A stretch of DNA of 5,580 nt, taken from Candidatus Berkelbacteria bacterium. GTDB lineage: Bacteria > Patescibacteriota > UBA1384 > UBA12157 > JAENIV01. Location: the NCBI GenBank assembly GCA_016844295.1, contig JAENIV010000050.1:1-5580 (forward strand). The letters run 5' to 3'. Both the position numbers and the translations under genes were made by a program. The notes below the pieces were generated by a model that did no database searches, was not told where the DNA came from, and saw nothing but the letters and a program-made list of their open reading frames with translations. This document shows, piece by piece, positions 1 to 4,942 of the stretch; position 1 is the first letter of the stretch; each line of letters opens with the position of its first letter.

Positions 1-170
1 GGATTGCAATTATTTTCCTTCTTTGGGGAGCATTTAACTATTTTACCGCCTATGGCAATGAAGAAAAAGCCAATAAGGGCAAAACCATTGTAACTTGGTC
101 GATCATTGGAATCATTGTTATTTTACTTTCTGGACTAATCGTTGCACTTGTGCAAAATACATTAATATAA
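1..170 (+). CDS. T4SS-type (VirB2/TrbC-like) pilin, C-terminal part
   Basis: The open frame enters from the left edge (first whole codon at 3) and stops at TAA 168-170, giving 55 visible residues. They form a hydrophobic stretch (IAIIFLLWGAFNYFT), a short charged polar loop (YGNEEKANKGKT) and a second hydrophobic helix ending LVQNTLI. This is the second half of the small two-helix integral membrane proteins of the VirB2/TrbC-like T4SS pilin family, and it aligns well with the same region of the next gene (YGG-LYIT-GGDAEKATKGRT, then a hydrophobic helix). The two genes are tandem paralogues 24 bp apart and probably co-transcribed. Expected location is the inner membrane, with possible assembly into a pilus or pore; the substrate cannot be told. 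The start and promoter lie outside the window. Confidence 0.8.
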   Translation, partial: IAIIFLLWGAFNYFTAYGNEEKANKGKTIVTWSIIGIIVILLSGLIVALVQNTLI

Positions 171-184
171 ATTAATATTTACAT

Positions 185-190
185 AGGAGG
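185..190 (+). promoter_or_regulatory. Strong ribosome binding site of the second pilin gene
   Basis: AGGAGG is a full anti-Shine-Dalgarno match with a short four-base spacer (TTTT) before the ATG at 195. It fixes the start of the 104-residue pilin and suggests strong translation, as expected for a structural subunit. Confidence 0.8.
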
Positions 191-194
191 TTTT

Positions 195-509
195 ATGAAA
201 GATTTCTTCGTCAATTTGGTAGGCAAAGCCAATGCTGCGTTGGTGCCTAGCAATATTCCGGTACTTGATCCATTAAAGACTGGTAACCTGCCAAGTATTC
301 TCGTTGGTTTACTCAATATTTTCCTCTGGGTAGCCGGTCTTTTAGCAGTTGTCTACCTCGTCTACGGAGGCGTGCTTTATATCACTGCCGGTGGTGATGC
401 GGAAAAGGCTACTAAAGGCAGAACAGCCTTGATTAATGCTGTCATCGGGATCATCATTGTCCTCTTGGCCGTAGTAATCCTAAATTATGTTATTTCAGTA
501 ACAAAGTAA
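195..509 (+). CDS. T4SS-type (VirB2/TrbC-like) pilin, complete
   Basis: This is a complete 104-residue membrane protein. The start is supported by a strong AGGAGG at 185-190, four bases before the ATG. Residues 1-30 are mildly amphipathic with no clear cleavable signal. Residues 32-64 are a long hydrophobic segment ending in YGGVLYIT, 66-77 form a polar loop (GGDAEKATKGRT), and 78-100 are a second hydrophobic helix. Two helices joined by a short Gly/Glu/Lys-rich loop is the layout of VirB2/TrbC-type pilins and of the T4SS_pilin family common in Patescibacteria. It follows a paralogue by 24 bp, so the pair probably belongs to one operon that starts upstream of the window. The cargo (DNA, protein or attachment function) is not indicated. 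Small two-helix proteins can match this family by composition alone, but the shared loop motif in both paralogues supports the call. Confidence 0.82.
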   Translation: MKDFFVNLVGKANAALVPSNIPVLDPLKTGNLPSILVGLLNIFLWVAGLLAVVYLVYGGVLYITAGGDAEKATKGRTALINAVIGIIIVLLAVVILNYVISVTK

Positions 510-547
510 CGAAAAGATAAAGAGTTATTAATGTGAAGATACGTCAA

Positions 548-569
548 CCCAAGGTTGATCGTCCTTGGG
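548..569. repeat. Small inverted repeat before the terminator
   Basis: CCCAAGG (548-554) and CCTTGGG (563-569) are perfect complements around an 8-base loop. A competing hairpin, TCAACC (544-549) with GGTTGA (553-558), uses part of the same bases. There is no T tract on either side, so it is not a terminator by itself. It may protect the 3' end of the pilin mRNA, or be chance. Confidence 0.35.
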
Positions 570-572
570 ACG

Positions 573-598
573 AAAAAAGAGCCCGTTAGGGCTCTTTT
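573..598 (-). terminator. Rho-independent terminator, probably bidirectional
   Basis: A perfect 10-bp stem (AAAAGAGCCC at 575-584 with GGGCTCTTTT at 589-598) encloses a GTTA loop. Read on the - strand, the stem runs into six T residues (complement of 573-578), the better orientation, and it lies just past the stop of the M48 protease gene at 627. On the + strand only four Ts follow the GC part, so it may also stop the pilin operon, less efficiently. It forms the boundary between the convergent transcription units. Confidence 0.85.
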
Positions 599-626
599 CG
601 TGCAATCGTTCGAATCTGGTGAGCAC

Positions 627-2327
627 TCACCTTGTGGGTTCATGCTCAACCAGCTTGATAGACGTGACACCGGCCATGCTAAGACTGTTCCAGGCCGGTG
701 CGTAGAGCGTACCCTCGAGGACTTGCCTCTCGGGTTGGCTCTTTTGGTAGTCGAGATCTACCGAGGCCACAACCGTGTTGCCGCGGTAGAAGTTGATCCT
801 GTTTGTCAGGACCACCTCCTGCATGGTGGCATCGAAACGGGCCACCACCAGGCGCTGATCACCGGCTTGCCGACTCTTGGGTCGGATGTTGAGGGTGAAC
901 TTCTGAGAAACCTCAACATCGCGGGGGCGGTCAATGCGCGGGGCGGGCGGGGTCTGGACCCTGGCGGGCGGCTGAGATGAATGTCCTGCTGCGGGAACGG
1001 CCTTGCTGACAGCCGATGCTACGGCCTTGCGGGCGAGGTTGTCGATCTTCTCGACTTCCACCTCGAGCGGGTTCCAGTCTCTGCCGATGCTGGCACGCAC
1101 ATTCTGCAGAGCGTTGATACTTCCCTGGCCTTTGTAGGCTTGGACCTGTTCGCGGGTCCTGACATCGATCTCTCGAAGCAGAACACCAACGGTCAGTCCA
1201 GCCACTCGGGCCTGGTTTCGCCAATCGCCCACTTCGTAGCGCCGATCCTGAAGGACATAGGCGCTTACATAGAACGCCTCCTGGGCTCCCGTGAACTCAC
1301 CCTTGGGGTTACGGCCTTGGCCGTTTTGACCCCATTCGGAGTTCTCGAGATCCAGTTCGTCCTGCAAAGGTTCGACATCGTGGGTCGAGACGAGGATCTG
1401 GTAGCCGCGCTGCTCCAGGACCGTTTCGGCTTCCTGCTTGGCAACCTGGGAAAGATCCTCGTTGTAGTAGTAGCCGCGTCCGTAGCCATAACCGTTGCTT
1501 TGGGTGGCTTGCGGATCAACGACGACTACTACCCGAATGCCACGCACTTTCAGTGTTTGTGCCTGCGATGCTTGGGGTTGGCTCTGGGGCGGCTGGTAGC
1601 CGCCGACTTCGCCGTAACCCAACTCGCGCGCGTGGCGCTGGGCGCCATCAACTCTCTTAGCCGTGTCCGGGTGGCTGGCAAACCAGCCGAGCACCGGGAC
1701 CTTGGCCATGCCCTTGCCGTACTTGGCTTGGAGCATGAGCATAACATCGGCGGTTGCACGCGGGTTGTAGCCCGCCCCCGCCAACAGTTCCACGCTTCCA
1801 TTGTCTGCAGCGTACTCGTCGTCTTTCGAACGACGAGCACCAATCAGGCCTCCACCGATTTGGGCACCGGTTTCGATACTGTCCCGGTCGCCCCCGGCGA
1901 CCTTGACGATGACCGCACCTAGCAGGATCCCACCGATAGTGGAACTCATCTGCTTTCTATGGTGCCTGGCGCCGACGTGCGTTGCCTCGTGGCTAAGCAC
2001 TGCTGCCAGGTCATCATCGGGCTTGCCCTCGAGCGCCTTCATCATGCCGTTCGTGACGTAAATCCTACCGTCTTCGAGCGCGCACGCGTTCAGATCCTCG
2101 TCATTGAGGACCTTGAAGGTGAGGCGCCGGCCTTGGGGATACTTGGCGCGGTAGGCCAGAGAGACTCTGGTTGCTACCTTGTCGAGTCGGGCGTTCATAT
2201 GGGAATCTTGGCAGACCCCATACTGCGCCTCGATATCCGCCCCTTCATCAGAGGCAACAGCGAGGGGCGACCAACAGGCCGCCAGGAGAACGACCAGAAC
2301 TGCGACCAACCCTACCTGATGACGCAT
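627..2327 (-). CDS. Exported M48-family zinc metalloprotease with CsgG-like and C-terminal extensions
   Basis: A predicted 566-residue envelope zinc protease. ATG 2327 is preferred over TTG 2351 because GGAG lies seven bases upstream and a signal sequence follows directly. Residues 1-18 are positively charged then hydrophobic, ending in a lipobox (LAAC, Cys18), so it may be a lipoprotein; cleavage after AVA (25) is the alternative. The M48 gluzincin domain has the HEATH zinc motif at 113-117, the third ligand in EYAAD (171-175) and a conserved HPDT at 219-222. These are BepA/LoiP-like peptidase features, which suggests envelope quality control. After a Gln/Pro-rich linker (about 245-258), residues 260-445 resemble the CsgG/TolB-like lipoprotein fold (GVLLREIDVRTREQVQAYKG region). 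A second Pro-rich linker leads to an unrecognised beta-rich domain (about 470-566). Base composition is far richer in G+C than the neighbours, suggesting transfer. The protease call is firm; the middle-domain call is tentative. Confidence 0.9.
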   Translation of the reverse strand: MRHQVGLVAVLVVLLAACWSPLAVASDEGADIEAQYGVCQDSHMNARLDKVATRVSLAYRAKYPQGRRLTFKVLNDEDLNACALEDGRIYVTNGMMKALEGKPDDDLAAVLSHEATHVGARHHRKQMSSTIGGILLGAVIVKVAGGDRDSIETGAQIGGGLIGARRSKDDEYAADNGSVELLAGAGYNPRATADVMLMLQAKYGKGMAKVPVLGWFASHPDTAKRVDGAQRHARELGYGEVGGYQPPQSQPQASQAQTLKVRGIRVVVVVDPQATQSNGYGYGRGYYYNEDLSQVAKQEAETVLEQRGYQILVSTHDVEPLQDELDLENSEWGQNGQGRNPKGEFTGAQEAFYVSAYVLQDRRYEVGDWRNQARVAGLTVGVLLREIDVRTREQVQAYKGQGSINALQNVRASIGRDWNPLEVEVEKIDNLARKAVASAVSKAVPAAGHSSQPPARVQTPPAPRIDRPRDVEVSQKFTLNIRPKSRQAGDQRLVVARFDATMQEVVLTNRINFYRGNTVVASVDLDYQKSQPERQVLEGTLYAPAWNSLSMAGVTSIKLVEHEPTR

Positions 2328-2334
2328 CTTTGTT

Positions 2335-2338
2335 CTCC
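2335..2338 (-). promoter_or_regulatory. Shine-Dalgarno that decides the M48 protease start
   Basis: On the - strand GGAG lies seven bases before ATG 2327. The in-frame upstream TTG at 2351 has no comparable site and would put a charged extension in front of the signal peptide. The first two G residues can pair in a hairpin with bases 2357-2358, so access to the site may depend on RNA structure. Confidence 0.65.
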
Positions 2339-2362
2339 AATCTTGAGCCAAGATTCGGCTCA
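2339..2362 (-). promoter_or_regulatory. Two mutually exclusive hairpins in the protease mRNA leader
   Basis: Two inverted repeats share bases. One pairs 2339-2345 with 2349-2355 (7 bp, 3-base loop) and can be lengthened by pairing 2337-2338, part of the Shine-Dalgarno, with 2357-2358. The other pairs 2344-2349 with 2357-2362 (TGAGCC/GGCTCA) and would leave the Shine-Dalgarno free. They cannot form together. The pairings are read from the sequence; a regulatory role is inference. Confidence 0.35.
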
Positions 2363-2401
2363 GACGTTATATCTGCATCTTCATATGTTCACCTGTCATC
2401 T

Positions 2402-2421
2402 TCTCTGGCACCGCCAGGAGA
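2402..2421 (-). other. GC-rich hairpin in the protease 5' leader
   Basis: CTGGC and GCCAG form a 5-bp stem around a 3-base loop, extended by three more pairs (TCT with AGA) after a single-base bulge. It lies about 40 bases after the predicted transcription start, in the roughly 130-base untranslated leader. There is no following T run, so it does not look like an attenuator terminator. Confidence 0.4.
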
Positions 2422-2466
2422 AACAACAGGGTCTAATTGTTCAGGTACATCTCTTAGAAACTCTAT

Positions 2467-2495
2467 ATTATATCATAAAAATGCTCGAAAGTCAA
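2467..2495 (-). promoter_or_regulatory. Consensus sigma-70 promoter for the M48 protease gene
   Basis: On the - strand, TTGACT (2495-2490) is followed by an optimal 17-base spacer and a perfect TATAAT (2472-2467). Transcription would begin near 2460, giving a leader of about 130 bases before ATG 2327. Matches of 5/6 and 6/6 at ideal spacing, in the right orientation and just upstream of a gene, make this the best promoter in the window. It sits where base composition shifts from AT-rich to GC-rich. Confidence 0.8.
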
Positions 2496-2542
2496 GGTTA
2501 ACTTATCTGTAACGAATTATGCAGAAAAATAGCCTAAATTCG

Positions 2543-2656
2543 AAATCCGAATATCGAAATTCGAAACAATATCTAAATAATAAATTCAAAATTCTAAACG
2601 TTTAGAATTTAAGTATTAAATATTTGAATTTGTTTCGGATTTAGTGCTTCGGATTT
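2543..2656. repeat. 114-bp imperfect palindrome, MITE-like or dispersed intergenic element
   Basis: All arms pair in register around one centre between 2599 and 2600, with no insertions or deletions. The core is a perfect 22-bp palindrome (2589-2610, half-site AAATTCTAAAC). Outside it, 2557-2569 pairs with 2630-2642 (12 of 13 Watson-Crick plus one G-T), and 2543-2551 pairs with 2648-2656 (9 of 9). The arms also repeat short TTCGAAA and CGGATTT words. RNA or single-stranded DNA from either strand would fold into a long hairpin. It lies between the R-M remnant repeat and the protease promoter. It encodes nothing and carries no transposase. It could be a non-autonomous element, or a dispersed palindrome of the kind common in intergenic DNA. 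Confidence 0.7.
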
Positions 2657-2679
2657 TTTTAGAATAATTAGGTCAATTA

Positions 2680-2699
2680 GGTTAATTTAGTAATTAACC
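2680..2699. repeat. Short AT-rich inverted repeat
   Basis: GGTTAATT (2680-2687) and AATTAACC (2692-2699) are perfect complements around a 4-base loop. A 9-base tandem repeat (AATTAGGTC then AATTAGGTT, 2666-2683) overlaps its left arm. It lies just downstream of the displaced ATPase gene end. It may be a weak terminator for the R-M transcript, but the stem is AT-rich and no clear T run follows. Confidence 0.35.
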
Positions 2700-2710
2700 A
2701 GATTCGATTA

Positions 2711-2788
2711 CTATTCCTTCATGACTCTCTCAACTTCTTCTTTAGTTGTGAGTCCTTGGGAAACTTTGTCCATACCGTCTTCATACAT
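2711..2788 (-). pseudogene. Displaced 3'-end fragment of the PilB/GspE ATPase gene (outer copy of direct repeat)
   Basis: In the - frame this stretch encodes MYEDGMDKVSQGLTTKEEVERVMKE and then TAG, the same 25-residue tail as the intact ATPase gene at 4942-4865 apart from Tyr for His. Alignment gives 70 of 78 identical positions, including 47 in a row (2736-2782 against 4890-4936). Of the eight differences, six are synonymous or a stop-for-stop swap, and two change one codon (TAT for CAC). Upstream of the ATG the similarity ends and the sequence belongs to the restriction gene. The fragment has no start or catalytic domain and is not functional. It is either the original end of the host gene or the end carried by an incoming homologue. 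Confidence 0.9.
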
Positions 2789-3491
2789 TTCCAACCGACT
2801 TTAATCTTTTTATTTCCTTTTCGATTTCTTTTACAACCACATTGTTGCCAATTTCTCCATCCAAACTAAAGACAATAAAAACTTTCCCTTTGTATTTTTG
2901 CTCAAAATCAATAAAATTTGCCTTCATTCTTTCCGATATGGAATAATTGCCAAAATTTGCTTTTGACGTTATAGGTTTGATCTGTATTCCAAAAGCATAC
3001 TTCCCAACAAAACCCAAATAATCAATATCGCCAGCATGATCAAGATCGGTTTCGCTTTCGACAAACTTTACTTCAGGTAAGAGTTTTGTTAATCCATCAT
3101 TTACTACGGATTTCTCTCGGATAAATCCATCAAAAGTGCGATTTATCGTCAGATTGTAAATGTAGTTCATACAGTCTTCCTTCGATAGATCGTTAAAAGC
3201 CGCTTGCCATTCCGGAATTACCACTTCGGTAATTTTCTCATGCAAACGCTCGCCCAACTCTTTTAAAATTTCGGGGGTTATTTTTACAGGTTTTTTACCA
3301 TCGGTAAACGCTTTCTCGAAATACCACTTTTCCCATTCGTCTATTGTTTTAGGTTGGCATTCTCTTATTAGTGCCATGACCGAGCCAACTTTGTTTGGTC
3401 GTGATAATTGATACGTCTGACAAGCATAATTCAACACTTTTTCTTTCTTACCGAAATCGATGGAAAATTTTTTTGATGTTTTATTTGTCAT
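2781..3491 (-). CDS. Type II restriction endonuclease, MjaI-like family
   Basis: A 236-residue protein from ATG 3491, chosen because GAGGG (3502-3498) lies six bases upstream; the longer frame from 3560 lacks this and would overlap the methyltransferase more. A PD-(D/E)xK-type core is visible: Asp155 and Asp157 in GDIDYLG, then a strand and Gln170-Ile-Lys172 (FGIQIKP), with acidic residues at 145-150 just before. The DIDYLG...GIQIKP pattern and the methyltransferase partner fit the MjaI family, whose founding member cuts CTAG. The sequence specificity here is inferred. The ATG overlaps the methyltransferase stop by 11 nt, so translation is probably coupled, with modification made first. The TGA stop (2783-2781) lies inside the displaced ATPase gene fragment, so the last residues (near NV) come from the junction and the natural C-terminus may be altered. 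Confidence 0.85.
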   Translation of the reverse strand: MTNKTSKKFSIDFGKKEKVLNYACQTYQLSRPNKVGSVMALIRECQPKTIDEWEKWYFEKAFTDGKKPVKITPEILKELGERLHEKITEVVIPEWQAAFNDLSKEDCMNYIYNLTINRTFDGFIREKSVVNDGLTKLLPEVKFVESETDLDHAGDIDYLGFVGKYAFGIQIKPITSKANFGNYSISERMKANFIDFEQKYKGKVFIVFSLDGEIGNNVVVKEIEKEIKRLKSVGNV

Positions 3492-4794
3492 AAAAAGCCC
3501 TCGATAAATTATTAAATTTTTCTTTATATTTGAAGTCCGTATCTTTGTCAACGAACACATATCCCCCTTTTATCATGTGAGCATTAATAAAAGTTTTGTT
3601 TTGAAGATAGACATAACATAATAAATTATTTTTTTTATCGTATTTTAAATTATCAAATTTTAAAAAAACTTTTTGTTTGCTGGTTTTGTCCAATAGATAT
3701 TTTTTAGCGCCTTCCGTTTTTTTGGGATTTGTTTTGACTCCCAACAACTTTATAATTAGACCATTACTTAATTTAATAGTTTCGGGATCTATTATCTCTT
3801 TAATGGTGAAAAAATCGTTTCTTTGTGTTTTATGATCGTCTATCCTTGAACCAAACTGTAATTTTTTTGGATCTATTTTTTTATCAAGTTTAACTTGATC
3901 ACTAAAAATGTAAGGCAGATTGGATATTCTCTTAGAATAATCATTTTTTTTATTTTCCTGGTTGATAAAATTAACGGATGAATTACCGAACATTTTATTA
4001 GCGCTAACTTCCAATTTTTGCTTGATTATATCTATAAATTTTGGATTTATTTCATAACCAACGGAATTGCGGTTTAAATTTTTTGCAGCCAATGACGTTG
4101 TGCCACTACCCAAGAAAGGATCGAGCACTATGTCACCAACAAAAGAAAACATTTTAATCAATCTTTTCGGTAGTTCCTCTGGAAACATAGCGATATGACC
4201 TTCTTGTTTTACACCGTTAAAATTCCAATGCCCCTGAAAGTAAGTATTCCATTCTTCTTTGGTAAGTTTTGACAGCTCTTTTAACTTCCTATCAACTTTT
4301 TGGGTTTCGCCATTTTTTTTAAATATTAAAATAAACTCATAGTCGAGTTTTATTATTCCGTTTCGCGGGTAAGGGAATGACCCCATAATCGTAGCGCCCC
4401 CCGTCGTATTCATAGTCGTGGTTTTCTGCCATATGAGAGCGCCCATGTAATCAAATCCTATTGCCTCGCAAAATTTAATAATTTCAGTTCTGATAGGTAT
4501 GACTTTGTACCGGCCATAATAAACCGAGCGCGCAAATTGATCCCCGATATTGATACATAAGCGGCAACCATTTTGTAAAACCCTGAAGCATTCTTGCCAT
4601 ACCAAATTTAAATTGTTTATATAATCTTCATAACTGTCATTGTAACCAATCTGATCGTCGGTACCGTAATCTTTTAATTGCCAATAAGGAGGCGACGTTA
4701 TAATTAGATGTACCGAATTATCAAGTAATTCTTCCATCCGCCTCGAGTCACCTCGTATCACTTTATGGTTGGTACTAATGTTATTCATAGTCAT
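3481..4794 (-). CDS. Beta-class DNA methyltransferase (N4-C or N6-A) with C-terminal SNase-like domain
   Basis: A 437-residue modification enzyme of a type II R-M system. Motif IV (TSPPYW, 33-38) comes before motif I (DPFLGSGTT, 225-233), the beta-class order; FxGxG-type SAM binding and NPPY/SPPY catalysis are known for this group. The TSPPYW form and the MjaI-like partner favour N4-cytosine methylation, but N6-adenine is not excluded. The core ends near 270. After a Lys/Asn-rich linker, residues about 328-437 resemble a staphylococcal nuclease/OB-fold domain (DPETIKLSNG, IIKLLGVKT, YDKKNNLLCYVYL, INAHMIKGGYVFV). The positions matching the nuclease Arg35, Asp40, Glu43 and Arg87 are not conserved, so it is probably a DNA-binding module. 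Start ATG 4794 or 4788 (MTMNN); neither has a good Shine-Dalgarno. It lies 70 bp after the ATPase gene and overlaps the endonuclease by 11 nt. Confidence 0.92.
   Translation of the reverse strand: MTMNNISTNHKVIRGDSRRMEELLDNSVHLIITSPPYWQLKDYGTDDQIGYNDSYEDYINNLNLVWQECFRVLQNGCRLCINIGDQFARSVYYGRYKVIPIRTEIIKFCEAIGFDYMGALIWQKTTTMNTTGGATIMGSFPYPRNGIIKLDYEFILIFKKNGETQKVDRKLKELSKLTKEEWNTYFQGHWNFNGVKQEGHIAMFPEELPKRLIKMFSFVGDIVLDPFLGSGTTSLAAKNLNRNSVGYEINPKFIDIIKQKLEVSANKMFGNSSVNFINQENKKNDYSKRISNLPYIFSDQVKLDKKIDPKKLQFGSRIDDHKTQRNDFFTIKEIIDPETIKLSNGLIIKLLGVKTNPKKTEGAKKYLLDKTSKQKVFLKFDNLKYDKKNNLLCYVYLQNKTFINAHMIKGGYVFVDKDTDFKYKEKFNNLSRAFYDK
3498..3502 (-). promoter_or_regulatory. Shine-Dalgarno of the restriction gene inside the methyltransferase gene
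   Basis: On the - strand GAGGG lies six bases before ATG 3491 and within the last codons of the methyltransferase. It fixes the endonuclease start at 3491 and makes its translation overlap termination of the methyltransferase (stop 3483-3481). Confidence 0.7.
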
Positions 4795-4804
4795 AATCCG
4801 ATAA

Positions 4805-4831
4805 ATTAAATTTGAATCATAACGAAAGCAA
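4805..4831 (-). promoter_or_regulatory. Weak candidate promoter for the R-M operon
   Basis: On the - strand TTGCTT (4831-4826) is followed after 15 bases by TTTAAT (4810-4805). The spacing is short and the region is AT-rich, so the match could be chance. It would start transcription only a few bases before ATG 4794, giving an almost leaderless message, which agrees with the absence of a Shine-Dalgarno. Read-through from the ATPase gene is the alternative, because no terminator lies between 4865 and 4794. Confidence 0.3.
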
Positions 4832-4864
4832 GATTTCCTTATTGTTTGGTTTGTTTCTTAATTT

Positions 4865-4942
4865 TTACTCTTTCATCACCCTCTCAACCTCTTCTTTAGT
4901 TGTGAGTCCTTGGGAAACTTTGTCCATACCGTCTTCGTGCAT
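4865..4942 (-). repeat. Direct repeat, copy inside the intact ATPase gene
   Basis: This is the partner of 2711-2788, in the same orientation and 2154 bp away. It forms the functional last 26 codons of the ATPase gene. The methyltransferase-endonuclease pair occupies almost the entire DNA between the two copies, with 70 bp to the methyltransferase start and an overlap with the endonuclease stop at the other end. Confidence 0.9.

Noticed and set aside
555..1922. Two long + strand open frames (555-980 and 981-1922), in the same phase, opposite the protease gene
   Set aside because: They are antisense shadows of a GC-rich gene: few stop codons occur in that phase, the translations show no recognisable domain, and the - strand frame has a signal peptide, zinc motif, promoter and terminator.
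2433..2450. Five-codon reading frame (MYLNN) in the protease leader
   Set aside because: It begins about ten bases from the predicted transcription start without a convincing ribosome site, and has no codon run or attenuator hairpin that would suggest a leader peptide.
1959..2512. Overlapping + strand frames over the protease start and leader
   Set aside because: No ribosome site, no recognisable protein, and they run through the promoter and leader of the oppositely oriented gene.
2536..2660. Repeated TTCGAAA and CGGATTT words considered as a CRISPR or tandem array
   Set aside because: The words are the arms of one palindrome with a single centre; there are no regular spacers.
3492..3560. 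Upstream start of the endonuclease at 3560
   Set aside because: The extra 23 residues lie deep in the methyltransferase gene and ATG 3560 has no Shine-Dalgarno, whereas ATG 3491 has GAGGG six bases upstream.
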